A stretch of DNA of 64,000 nt from Maribacter_C sp047345145 (GTDB lineage: Bacteria > Bacteroidota > Bacteroidia > Flavobacteriales > Flavobacteriaceae): assembly GCF_047345145.1 (NCBI RefSeq), contig NZ_JBLFER010000005.1, positions 277,716 to 341,715 of the forward strand, read 5' to 3'. Below, one piece after another: positions 36,001-43,641 of this stretch. Each line of letters begins with the position of its first letter. Positions within the stretch are counted from its first letter, which is position 1. The notes below the pieces were generated by a model. The model was not told the origin of the DNA, did not search any database, and was given only the letters and a program-made list of their open reading frames with translations. A program made the position numbers and the translations under genes.

Positions 36001-36986
36001 GCAATTGACTTGCTCAAACTGAAACCCATAATAGGAGCCCAGTCGCCATGGCCTTCATAATATTCTGTGTTTCCCTGTCCGTCATGATCAAGTCCCATAG
36101 TATGACCTATTTCGTGAGAACCCGTATCACCAGCCTGTTTTCCATTAAATATGTTATATACCCATGCAGGGTCATCATTATTCCAGGAAAAAGAGCCTAG
36201 GTAGGCAACACCACCAGAATCGGGTTGTGCATCATCGGTTGGTGTGAAAATACACATCATTCTATGATCTTTAGGAGTTGCTTCAAAAACAGAACGATCG
36301 GTAACTACGTTAATGTCAAACGGACTAAAATCTTCGGCCATAATTTCCCAAGCAATAGTGATTTGAGCATCTGACATACCTGAAGGTTCAGCGACAATGG
36401 TGTTACCGCCCAACCAAGTTGTGCCAGATACGGTTTCTCCGTCAAAATCAAGATAAATAACCGCTGGTGCTCCGGGTCTACTCTGCAAATTGGTAGGTTG
36501 CAGTTTAGCCGTAAGATTCGAGGAATTTTTCTTCGTGGCAGAACTTCCTTTTGCCTTGTCGTAGGCAATACAAAGAATGCTATTGATATCAGTTTCTTCA
36601 ACTAACACTTCATTTACTTTGTTTGTGTAAAGAAGGTATGCTTTGTTTTCTGCCTTTTCTATAATATGCCCTTCAAGTTTTCCATTGGTATACCTAAAAC
36701 TAAAAGAAGCATCTTTTTTCTGATTCACAGAACCGATAAAAGTAGTGATATTGTGCTCCTGGTTTTTAGCATTCAGCTGTAATGTTACTCTTTTTGAATT
36801 AGAGAGCTTAATGGTCTTCGTGGTGTTTCTTTTACCTGTTTTATTGGTTTGAGAAAGACCTTGAATAAAGCTGGTTGGATTTTCGGCAACTACAACCGAA
36901 TTTTGACTTTGGCGCTGTGCATTTAAAAAAGTGAAGCTGAAAAACGCAAGCGTACAGATAAGTACTTGAGAATAAAAGTATTTCAT
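33090..36986 (-). CDS. Giant secreted metzincin protease with TSP3 repeats and T9SS sorting domain
   Basis: 1298 residues. A signal peptide ends at FLNAQ. The metzincin domain spans about 170-325: HEIGHTMGLDH at 291-301 supplies three zinc His and the catalytic Glu, and APIMGFS gives the Met-turn at 320. A pre-peptidase-type beta domain and a CARDB-like domain follow, then a carbohydrate- or MAM-like jelly-roll region. About seven thrombospondin type-3 calcium repeats (DxDxDGxxDxxDNCP) lie near 800-1035. The last ~80 residues, beginning SIYPNP, are a type A T9SS C-terminal domain, so the protein is exported by type IX secretion. Nothing is broken. Probably a surface or released protease acting on large proteins. 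Confidence 0.93.
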   Translation of the reverse strand: MKYFYSQVLICTLAFFSFTFLNAQRQSQNSVVVAENPTSFIQGLSQTNKTGKRNTTKTIKLSNSKRVTLQLNAKNQEHNITTFIGSVNQKKDASFSFRYTNGKLEGHIIEKAENKAYLLYTNKVNEVLVEETDINSILCIAYDKAKGSSATKKNSSNLTAKLQPTNLQSRPGAPAVIYLDFDGETVSGTTWLGGNTIVAEPSGMSDAQITIAWEIMAEDFSPFDINVVTDRSVFEATPKDHRMMCIFTPTDDAQPDSGGVAYLGSFSWNNDDPAWVYNIFNGKQAGDTGSHEIGHTMGLDHDGQGNTEYYEGHGDWAPIMGFSLSKSIAQWSLGEYSNATNMENDLQIIGGGANNFEYITDDHGNETNTASTVEVDAGGNVNALENSGIIHNRDDVDMFSFLAQAGDATFNFNPHDVHPNLDIQARLLNANGVEVASSNPSGLAATISENLTAGLYFLEVQGVGAGSVDTGYSDYASLGQYSISGQYTVQTPENDIELVSISLDEGSLECGSIAPSVELKNDGLNTISGFDILYTVNNGAQETQSFTNTLAPQQSLTVDLSDIILTSNGNSTVEIIAQITNDDIPTNNTIVRNFFANISGVAAQVNSFETLDDALITYNESGNGSVWERGAPTGTLLNAAASGTNAYGTVLNGNHPNSEKSFLVSNCYDFTGIENPVLKFQMAYDLEDDFDVLYVEYSLNVGETWSLLGSSTSQPNWYNSNQTPTPTLCQICPGGQWTGTNTTFTEYSYDFTANAATDTDLTNADNIMFRFVFHSDFSENQEGIVIDDFVIDGTPTDDEDDDNDGILDVDDNCPLTPNADQLNTDGDAMGDVCDDDDDGDGILDVDDNCPLTPNADQADVDGDGIGDVCEDINDNDGDGIANEVDNCIDMANADQEDTDADEIGNVCDDDDDNDMIADAQDNCPLTYNPDQLDSDNDGIGDVCDRDNDNDGILDVDDNCPLIANPNQEDADNDGIGDVCDSTADDLDGDGILNADDNCPNTSNADQLDTDNDGIGDVCDTDDDNDTILDIVDNCPLEANLDQADSDNDGIGDICDTNDNSFTLPESNYSFAQVPSCEANKGGIQIDVVEDYRYQATLSGSAFGISKDFEGFALFEDLDAGMYSVCITVDGQPNYEACFDVTIEPSEAFSVETEVDYSRLEVTLSLTGSETYQVILNDETQMVSTNEITLSLTDPVNRLQVSSGRDCDAVYEETFAVNPEVSIYPNPVEGDELTINLDGGVETELVVSLFAMRGSRVSSKLYDVVDNQVIINVSLLAKGIYILNVSTFNKTTAYKIIRN

Positions 36987-37071
36987 AGCATTGGTAGGTT
37001 ATCGAGTATAAACGTTCAAACCTTAGTATTTATTGGCTGTTTTTTGACTTTTAGATGAATGGTAGAAATGC

Positions 37072-37103
37072 AAAAAGGGCTTGGAACAATCCAAACCCTT
37101 TTT
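37072..37103 (-). terminator. Terminator after small ORF B
   Basis: AAAAGGG-TTGGA / TCCAA-CCCTTTT stem with an ACAA loop and a T-run on either strand, 70 bases after the stop codon at 37174. Different sequence from the copy A terminator but in the same relative place. Confidence 0.8.
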
Positions 37104-37173
37104 TGTTAAGTAGGTGTATTCGTGGTGAACGCTGCAAGGGTTTTGGGAAACCCAAGTTGGTTCAAAATATTTT

Positions 37174-37326
37174 TTAGTTCAATGCTTCTGGGGTAGAAAC
37201 ATGCTCTTTAGTATTATTAGCTAATTCAGTGTTTTGAACAGTAGTTGTATGATCCATATTATAGTAAGCTAAAACGGTTACTACTAAACTTGCGAAATAC
37301 AGTACACTTTTGGCTTTATAATTCAT
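37174..37326 (-). CDS. 50-residue single-pass membrane peptide, copy B
   Basis: Start ATG at 37326, stop TAA at 37174. It starts MNYKAKSVLYFASLVVTVLA and ends ELANNTKEHVSTPEALN. Same length and layout as copy A at 32607: a short basic N-terminus, a membrane helix and a polar tail of about 28 residues. Conserved positions lie in the membrane helix start and the C-terminal half, with most DNA changes elsewhere. It stands between the two metalloprotease genes. No known family. Confidence 0.75.
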   Translation of the reverse strand: MNYKAKSVLYFASLVVTVLAYYNMDHTTTVQNTELANNTKEHVSTPEALN

Positions 37327-37376
37327 GGTAATCGGGTTTTTTAATTCTGGAGCTAAACTACTTCAGAAAAAGGCAC

Positions 37377-37408
37377 AAAAAAGCCCATTGTTGCGAAATG
37401 GGCTTTTT
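37377..37408 (-). terminator. Terminator after the second metalloprotease gene
   Basis: AAAAAGCCCATT / AATGGGCTTTTT stem with a short GTTGCGA-type loop and T-runs on both strands, between the stop codon at 37531 and the start of small ORF B at 37326. It is absent from the corresponding place in copy A. Confidence 0.75.
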
Positions 37409-37530
37409 GTGATGTCAAATAAGAAGATCTTGTTGAATAGTGTTTTTCTTCGTCGGATTTTCTAATCAGTTCATCGATAGGTCAATAAAAATGGTGTTTA
37501 TCAGAACCTTTTGATTTTTCTGATTGCTAT

Positions 37531-40020
37531 TTATTTTGGGTCCAAAATCATATCAATACGCTCCACAACGTCTTGTAAATGATATTTGCTCATGCTGTCT
37601 GATGTTCTTCCAGTAGCACTTTTGATTTCTCGTTTTAAGGTATTCAATTCTGCGCGAGCTACCGATCGTATATCAGATTGACTTGTATTTAAAGCTGTAG
37701 ATTTTTGATAACCGCCGAACTCAGGCATCTTTTTTTGATTCCCGGCAGTCATTAAATAGGCCAACCTATCTATATGAGCTTTCTGCAAGTTTCTGCGATA
37801 GGTATCAATTTTTCTTCCTGAACGGAGTTCTGACCAAACACCTCTTCTGAGATCACGCATCATTTCTAATAGGGTATAGGCTTCACTACCATTCATCGTC
37901 TCATTCTCAATCAATCGTGCCATTTTACCTAAACGTAACATGTTATTTAAAGTACGCTCCTGCATTCTGCGAATACGTTCTATGGAACCTGAATATTCGA
38001 TTTTGGCAAATAGATCTTTGTCGAGCATCCATTTGGGAGTCTGAAACAATTCTTCTTGTAAAAAGCGCATGCAATTCTTCTGATGCTCTTTTGAGACATG
38101 CGTATACACAGCTCCTTCTTGATCGTAAGTTTTATGGTGTTCATAAACTCCTCCAATATTATTAGATACATGACCCATATATCTATTGTATTGCGAAAGT
38201 ACTTGGCCGTAGAGCGTTTCAAGATCGTCGTAATTTTTACCGTCTTCTGCTGTCCATTCTACCAATTTGGGAACAATACGTTTCAGGTTTGCAATTCCGT
38301 AAGAACCTGCTTTGATGGCATCATCTCCTAAATCTTCGGTTTGCGAACTCGGGTCCACAACGTCACCAACTTGCTGATGACCAAAACGATACATCGGGTC
38401 TCCGGCATGTTCTAATATCCAACTATCCAAAGTTGATTTTTCATCTTCAGCGGTTTTATCTATAATAGGTTTGTATCCCCATCGAATAGCATGTTTATCA
38501 TAAATACCAATATCCGGCATCAAGGCTACACCTTCATCACCTGGTTGCGCGATATAATTGAAGCGAGCATAATCCATAATGGAAGGCGCTGTTCCGTATT
38601 TTTTGGTAAAAGAAGCAGAACGTAATGAATCAACCGGGTAGGCAACACTGCTTCCCATATTATGAGGAAGCCCTAAAGTATGACCTACTTCATGAGAAGA
38701 TACAAAACGAATCAAACGCCCCATGACTTCATCTTTAAATCCAACGCCACGAGCATCAGGGTTGATTGCTGCTGTTTGCACAAAGAACCAGTTGCGCAGT
38801 AAAGTCATCACATTGTGATACCAGTTGATATCAGATTCTAAAATCTCTCCACTTCGAGGATCGCTTACATGAGGTCCGTTTGCATTTGGAATCGGAGAAG
38901 CCAAATAGCGAACTACAGAATAACGCACATCTTCGGGCGACCATTCAGGGTCTTCTTCTTTTGTTGGGGGGTCTTTTGCGATGATGGCATTTTTAAATCC
39001 AGCAGCTTCAAAAGCTACCTGCCAATCTTCAATTCCTTTTTTAATAAAAGGAATCCACTGCTTTGGTGTGGCGCGATCTACATAATATACGATCTGTTTT
39101 TTCGGTTCAACCAATTCTCCAGCTTCATATTTGGATTTGTCTTCATCTTTCACCTCTAATCTCCATCGATCGAGAAAACGAATGGTTTTACTTTCTTGGG
39201 CATCTAATCCGTAATCAACTTGCCCTCTGGCGAACCATCCTACGCGGCGATCGAAATACCGTCTTTTCATGGGTTCTTTCGGAAGCAAAATCATCGAATT
39301 ATTGATTTCTATAGATATCGATCCCAAGGAACCATTTGAAGGCGGTTCCTTTGCGAAATATGTTTTTACGTGTCTAGCCTCAATATTTAAAGGATAACTT
39401 CTAAGGGAATCGATATAACTTCGTTTTTCATCTAAACGACTTACCTTATATCTTTTGCGGAAGAATTCTGGCATGCCAATGGCATTCACATCTTTAATGA
39501 AGAAGTCATTTACGTCAATAACAGTTGCTGGTGCTAAGGAGTCCTTCTTGAACGCCTTGATATCAAAAGCTTGAAGTACGGGCTCAAAATTGGAGTTCAA
39601 AACAGCCTCATGCACTGGCAGAGAATCTGCGGCTACAATTCCGTACGAGACGACACGGAGCAGTATTTTCTTTCCTTTCTTTTCCCAACGTAAAACCTGG
39701 GTGTTGATTTTTCCACCACCAAATCCTATTCCAGTAGCAGTTTTGGCTATTCTAGTTACCATCAACATTTCTTTATTCAATAAAGAATCGGGAATTTCAT
39801 AATAATGCTTATCGTCAACCACGTGTACATCAAACAGACCTTTGTCGGTTTTGGCGTCTTTGGTAATTACTTTGTCATAAGGTTGAATTTTACCTTTTTT
39901 AGGTTTTTCAGAGGCCTTTTCGGTTTTCTTGTTTTTCTTTTTAAAAATTTGAGCTTCTGTTGTAGTTGTGCTCAAAAGGAAGAAGGCGAGAAGTAATTTC
40001 GCCAAAACAGACTTTGTCAT
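37531..40020 (-). CDS. Zinc-dependent metalloprotease, DUF5117/DUF4953 type
   Basis: 829 residues. A signal peptide ends at TTEAQ; a Lys-rich linker precedes the DUF5117 beta domain (MLMVTRIAKTATGIGFGGG, LRWEKKGKKILLRVVSYG). The peptidase domain carries SHEVGHTLGLPHN near residue 443, an HExxHxxGxxH zinc site, and SIMDYARFNYIAQPGD as the Met-turn. A helical C-terminal region of about 250 residues follows. These are large periplasmic or surface proteases of Bacteroidota with unknown substrates. No T9SS domain is seen, unlike its neighbour. It has its own terminator before small ORF B. Confidence 0.9.
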   Translation of the reverse strand: MTKSVLAKLLLAFFLLSTTTTEAQIFKKKNKKTEKASEKPKKGKIQPYDKVITKDAKTDKGLFDVHVVDDKHYYEIPDSLLNKEMLMVTRIAKTATGIGFGGGKINTQVLRWEKKGKKILLRVVSYGIVAADSLPVHEAVLNSNFEPVLQAFDIKAFKKDSLAPATVIDVNDFFIKDVNAIGMPEFFRKRYKVSRLDEKRSYIDSLRSYPLNIEARHVKTYFAKEPPSNGSLGSISIEINNSMILLPKEPMKRRYFDRRVGWFARGQVDYGLDAQESKTIRFLDRWRLEVKDEDKSKYEAGELVEPKKQIVYYVDRATPKQWIPFIKKGIEDWQVAFEAAGFKNAIIAKDPPTKEEDPEWSPEDVRYSVVRYLASPIPNANGPHVSDPRSGEILESDINWYHNVMTLLRNWFFVQTAAINPDARGVGFKDEVMGRLIRFVSSHEVGHTLGLPHNMGSSVAYPVDSLRSASFTKKYGTAPSIMDYARFNYIAQPGDEGVALMPDIGIYDKHAIRWGYKPIIDKTAEDEKSTLDSWILEHAGDPMYRFGHQQVGDVVDPSSQTEDLGDDAIKAGSYGIANLKRIVPKLVEWTAEDGKNYDDLETLYGQVLSQYNRYMGHVSNNIGGVYEHHKTYDQEGAVYTHVSKEHQKNCMRFLQEELFQTPKWMLDKDLFAKIEYSGSIERIRRMQERTLNNMLRLGKMARLIENETMNGSEAYTLLEMMRDLRRGVWSELRSGRKIDTYRRNLQKAHIDRLAYLMTAGNQKKMPEFGGYQKSTALNTSQSDIRSVARAELNTLKREIKSATGRTSDSMSKYHLQDVVERIDMILDPK

Positions 40021-40205
40021 TTGGTAGTTCGTTTTAGTTTTTCAAATATCCAAAGAACTAACAAATAAACTACACCTGTGTTCATTGAAATTTCAAGTTT
40101 CGGTTGTTAAAATATAGAAATTCTTGGTGTTTTATGTAACAATTCGTTTTTAGAGACGTCTTTAAAGTATAGAAATTCATTTTTCAATTAGCGAATTAGT
40201 CAATG
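40021..40205 (+). other. Intergenic stretch without a gene, ending in an orphan terminator
   Basis: AT-rich, no frame longer than a few codons with a plausible start. Two similar words (aaaatatagaaattc and aaagtatagaaattc) lie 50 bases apart. It carries the upstream region of the metalloprotease on the minus strand and may encode a small plus-strand RNA that ends at the following terminator. Confidence 0.35.
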
Positions 40206-40245
40206 ATAAAGCTGTTTACTTCTGTAAATAGCTTTATTTTTTTGA
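40206..40245 (+). terminator. Strong orphan terminator
   Basis: A perfect 14-bp stem (ATAAAGCTGTTTAC with GTAAATAGCTTTAT, one G-T pair), a TTCT loop and a seven-T tail on the plus strand only. No plus-strand gene ends nearby. On the minus strand no T-run follows. Confidence 0.7.
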
Positions 40246-40446
40246 TTTTTTTCTCATAATAATTCAAAAGAAATATTGCTAAGGCACCAATACTTCAAAT
40301 GTTAAAATATAAAGTTGTTAATATTATCAAGCTCTTTCTAAGAATACCTTAATATCCTCATTTTTAGTGCCATCGATGAACTACACGGCTAACAATAATA
40401 CAAGTTCATAGCGTTATACTATATCATAGATTAACCTACGAACGTT

Positions 40447-40845
40447 ATGAACAAAAAGAATTTTATTTTAAGTGTAGCAATGGGCCTAGCCTTGGTGAAC
40501 GGAGTTTTTGCCAATAGCCCAAACAAAGACATTGAAGTTTTTGATATCAATACTATAGAGTACATTGAAGACGAAGAGCAGGTCGAATTAGGCTTCGATG
40601 TAGCTGATTATCTTCCAGAAGGATTTGATCCATACAAAATGTATGTTGATTTGAATGCCATAGAATATATCGAAGAAGAAATCGAAATTTCAGATTTTAC
40701 AAAGTATTTACCTGAAGGATTTGATGCCTATTCCTATCCAACAGATATACAAAGCATCAACTATATTGATGAAAGTGACTCATTTACAATAGATTTCGAC
40801 ACAAAGAAACATCTACCGGAGGGTTTTAATGCGTATATAAAATAA
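40447..40845 (+). CDS. Secreted three-repeat protein (IEYI...LPEGFD motif)
   Basis: 132 residues. A signal peptide (ILSVAMGLALVNGVFA) is followed by three tandem repeats, each pairing an I-x-Y-I-(E/D)-E motif with LPEGF(D/N)xY about 18-20 residues later: 37-63, 72-95 and 104-130. The protein is strongly acidic. No cysteines or lipobox, so the mature product is free in the periplasm or outside. I know no named family. It has its own terminator and no gene partner on the plus strand, so it is a single-gene unit. Confidence 0.8.
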   Translation: MNKKNFILSVAMGLALVNGVFANSPNKDIEVFDINTIEYIEDEEQVELGFDVADYLPEGFDPYKMYVDLNAIEYIEEEIEISDFTKYLPEGFDAYSYPTDIQSINYIDESDSFTIDFDTKKHLPEGFNAYIK

Positions 40846-40874
40846 AGAGTCCTCCATATTTGAGTTAGCACCTA

Positions 40875-40906
40875 TAAAAAAGACCTTCGTTTAACGAAGG
40901 TCTTTT
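40875..40906 (+). terminator. Terminator after the repeat protein gene
   Basis: AAAAGACCTTCGT TTA ACGAAGGTCTTTT, a near-perfect stem with T-run, 30 bases after the stop codon. The rest of the 40846-41079 gap shows no supported gene. Confidence 0.9.
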
Positions 40907-41079
40907 GCTTTTTGTAATATATCCGCGATATTGAATAATTTGATAAGCCTAGAATTATTTGGTATTTGGAAAACCAATGGTCTATGATTGCCAATATTTA
41001 TAAAATTAAAGAGTTGTATAACTAACCGTGTTTTGTTTTTTAACTTGTTTATTAATAGTGAATTGACTGATTTATAATT

Positions 41080-42453
41080 ATGCAAATTTATAGTTACATA
41101 GTGGTTTTACTCTTTGTGACTGGATGCTCATCCGATGATAATAAGGTGTCTGTCGAAGATTCAGTTCAAGTAGAGAATCCTGTAAGTGAGGAAGTGGAAG
41201 AATTGACCGATGACGAACTGATGGACTTTACTCAAAAGGAAAGCTTTAAGTATTTTTGGGATTTTGCAGAAACAAATTCTGGAGCTGCAAGAGAACGCTA
41301 CTTTCCAAATGAGCCAGCAATAGATGAAAATATTGTCGCTATTGGAGGAACGGGTTTCGGATTGATGTCTTTATTAGTAGGTATTGAAAAAGGTTTTATT
41401 ACTAGAGAACAGGGAATAGAAAGAATAGCAAATATTATATCCTTTCTTGAAACAGCAGATCGCTTTCATGGGGCTTGGCCGCATTGGATTAATGGGGTGA
41501 ATGGAAATACCATAGCCTTTAGTGATACAGATGATGGTGGTGATCTTGTAGAAACCGCTTTTTTGGTGCAAGGCTTAATTTGTGTGAAAGAATATTTTTC
41601 AGATGGAAATGATACTGAAAAAACACTCGCCTTAAAAGCTGATACATTGTGGAAAGGCGTAGAATGGGATTGGTATACTCAAGACCAAAAAACCCTCTAT
41701 TGGCATTGGAGTCCAAATTTCGGATTCGATATTAATTTAGAATTAAAAGGATATAATGAAGTGTTACTTCCTTATGTTTTGGCTGCCAGCTCTCCTGATT
41801 ATACAATTAACAAAGATGTTTATACAAATGGATGGGCCTCAAATGGGGGAATCGTCTCATCAGACACTCCATATAACTTACCTTTAGTAGTTGACCATGC
41901 AGGGAATTCACCTTATGGTGGCCCCTTATTCTGGGCGCATTATTCATATTTAGGTCTCGACCCTAGAAATCTTTCTGATGATTTTGTAAATTTTAATGAC
42001 GTAACTGTTAACCATGCTAAAATCAATTATTTGTATTGTGTAGAAAACCCAGGTGGCTTTGCAGACTATGGGGAAGATTGCTGGGGACTGACCTCTAGTT
42101 ATTCTAGAAATAATGATGGCACACTTACCTATAAAGCACACCACCCCGGCAGTGAAGATGTGGGAGTAATTTCACCAACAGCTGCCTTAAGTTCTATGCC
42201 GTATACTCCCGATGAATCAATGCGAGCTCTACGTTATTTTTATTCGAATAAAGATAAACTCTTAGGTCCGGCTGGTTTTTACGATGCCTTTAGTCCGCAA
42301 TATGATTTTTGGGTGTCTAATGCCTATTTAGCTATTGACCAAGGACCGATTATCGTAATGATAGAAAATCACAGAACGGGCCTTTTGTGGAATCTTTTTA
42401 TGCAAAATGAAGATGTTCAATTAGGTCTTAATAAACTAGGTTTTTCGTACTAG
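41080..42453 (+). CDS. GH144-type beta-glucan hydrolase, lipoprotein
   Basis: 457 residues. A short lipoprotein signal (VVLLFVTGC, Cys12) and an acidic linker precede an (alpha/alpha)6-barrel catalytic domain: FKYFWDFAETNSGAARERY, GTGFGLMSLLVGIEKGF, GAWPHWINGVNG, WDWYTQ, YWHWSPNFGF and ISPTAALSSMPYTPDESMRALR. This is the 'glucoamylase-like' family now placed with GH144, whose described members act on beta-1,2-glucans. Lipidation suggests a surface or periplasmic location. No SusC/SusD pair or other glycan genes lie nearby, so it is not in a classical polysaccharide locus. Confidence 0.85.
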   Translation: MQIYSYIVVLLFVTGCSSDDNKVSVEDSVQVENPVSEEVEELTDDELMDFTQKESFKYFWDFAETNSGAARERYFPNEPAIDENIVAIGGTGFGLMSLLVGIEKGFITREQGIERIANIISFLETADRFHGAWPHWINGVNGNTIAFSDTDDGGDLVETAFLVQGLICVKEYFSDGNDTEKTLALKADTLWKGVEWDWYTQDQKTLYWHWSPNFGFDINLELKGYNEVLLPYVLAASSPDYTINKDVYTNGWASNGGIVSSDTPYNLPLVVDHAGNSPYGGPLFWAHYSYLGLDPRNLSDDFVNFNDVTVNHAKINYLYCVENPGGFADYGEDCWGLTSSYSRNNDGTLTYKAHHPGSEDVGVISPTAALSSMPYTPDESMRALRYFYSNKDKLLGPAGFYDAFSPQYDFWVSNAYLAIDQGPIIVMIENHRTGLLWNLFMQNEDVQLGLNKLGFSY

Positions 42454-42563
42454 AAAAATCACTTCTTAAAATTTAATAGGCATTGAGGCGGTACTACAGT
42501 TAAATGTATTTATCGAACGATGTATTTAAATGTTGTATTTTTTCATAAACTAAAACCAACCAC

Positions 42564-43064
42564 ATGAATAACTATATCTTAGGATTTTGTTTTCTATTAT
42601 TCATATCCTGTTCGCAGGAAAGCATTGTACAACCTCAAGAAATAAATGAAGCCCTTAAAGAAGTGGTCGAAGGTGAAACCTTTGCCTACATGGAAAAAAA
42701 TTATGAGAAATGGTCGTCTTATTGGGACCATAGTACTGATGTTTTAAGACTTGATGTTACTAAGGCAGGTTTCTCACAAACTAGGGGTTGGGATAAAAGT
42801 GGTGGAAACCTAGAAAGTTTTTTTAAGGAAAACCCCGAGCCTATTTCTTCTACCTTTAAAAACTCAAACTACCTTATTTTTCATGATACTAATCTTGCAT
42901 GGGTTGCTTTCGACCAAACATGGACGACGACTGCGGGAGAAGAGAGCGTGGCAAAAGCTACCATCACCCTTGTCAAAAAGGAGAATTTATGGAAAATTAT
43001 ATCATACACAGCAATTCAATACGAATCAGAAGATGCTGCTGTAGATACGTTGGGAAGAGAATAG
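42564..43064 (+). CDS. NTF2-like (SnoaL/DUF4440) lipoprotein
   Basis: 166 residues. A lipoprotein signal with FISC lipobox near residue 16 is followed by a single NTF2-like fold: helix EVVEGETFAYMEKNYEKWSSYW, then WAFD-like strands LIFHDTNLAWVAFDQTWTT and the closing ATITLVKKENLWKIISYTAI. It stands alone with 100 bases on each side. Function unknown. Confidence 0.8.
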   Translation: MNNYILGFCFLLFISCSQESIVQPQEINEALKEVVEGETFAYMEKNYEKWSSYWDHSTDVLRLDVTKAGFSQTRGWDKSGGNLESFFKENPEPISSTFKNSNYLIFHDTNLAWVAFDQTWTTTAGEESVAKATITLVKKENLWKIISYTAIQYESEDAAVDTLGRE

Positions 43065-43175
43065 AATTCTCAATTATAAATTTTGTTTAACGTTAGCTAT
43101 AAAAAATTAAACATTTTGTATCTTTATATAAAATATGTAAACCCTAGTTTTTAGAGATTACATTAAATAAGAAAG

Positions 43176-43340
43176 ATGTTCGGACTATTTAAAAAGAAAT
43201 CAGAAAAGGAAGTATTGCAAGCGCAGTACAAAAAACTTCTAAAAGAAGCACATTCGCTATCTACTACAAATAGAAAATTGAGCGATGAGAAAGTTTTTGA
43301 AGCTGAAGAAGTCATGAAGCAAATCGAAAAACTAGCGTAA
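43176..43340 (+). CDS. Lacal_2735 family small protein
   Basis: 54 residues, entirely helical and charged. It starts MFGLFKKKSEKEVLQAQYKK and continues with SLSTTNRKLSDEKVFEAEEVM, the pattern of the Lacal_2735 family of Flavobacteriia. No function is known. It lies 13 bases before the TIGR03643 gene and begins the photolyase gene run, of which it may be the first member. Confidence 0.85.
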   Translation: MFGLFKKKSEKEVLQAQYKKLLKEAHSLSTTNRKLSDEKVFEAEEVMKQIEKLA

Positions 43341-43353
43341 TTAAGATGCTTTA

Positions 43354-43641
43354 ATGGCTTATACAAAACAATTTACTGAAAGAGAACTTGACCGTATTAT
43401 AGAAATGGCTTGGGAAGACCGAACGCCGTTTGAAGCGATTCTGTTTCAGTTTAGCCTACCCGAAAAAGAAGTAATCAAACTCATGCGCAGTAACCTTAAA
43501 GTATCGAGCTTTAAACGTTGGCGAAAAAGGGTTAATAGTGGCGTTAGTCAAAAACACCTTAAAAAACGCAATCCTGATATTACACGTTTTAAATGTTCAC
43601 GTCAAAAGGCAATCTCTGGGAATAAAATCAGTAAACGCTAA
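43354..43641 (+). CDS. TIGR03643 family protein
   Basis: 95 residues. Motifs FTERELDRIIEMAWEDRTPFEAI, FSLPEKEVIKLMR and a basic SSFKRWRKRVNSGVSQKHLKK match the TIGR03643 family, small helical proteins encoded beside photolyase and cryptochrome genes in many marine bacteria. The helix pairs and basic tail would allow DNA binding, but this is not shown. Its stop codon is immediately followed by the ATG of the next gene (taaatg), a coupled arrangement. Confidence 0.88.
   Translation: MAYTKQFTERELDRIIEMAWEDRTPFEAILFQFSLPEKEVIKLMRSNLKVSSFKRWRKRVNSGVSQKHLKKRNPDITRFKCSRQKAISGNKISKR

Larger units (their letters stand above)
37104..37465 (-). repeat. Diverged segmental duplication, copy B (copy A at 32531-32910)
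   Basis: Beyond the 50-codon frames, both copies share flanking blocks in the same order: a downstream aagtaggt...ggtgaacg...gggaaacc block, an upstream ttttgtgatgtcaaa block and a ttgttgaatagtgttttt...tcggat block. Identity is patchy, so the duplication is old, and it brackets the 3.9-kb metzincin gene. Confidence 0.8.

Noticed and set aside
40891..41085. 64-codon minus-strand frame
   Set aside because: Its 3' part runs through the terminator hairpin of the repeat-protein gene; no promoter and no recognisable character.
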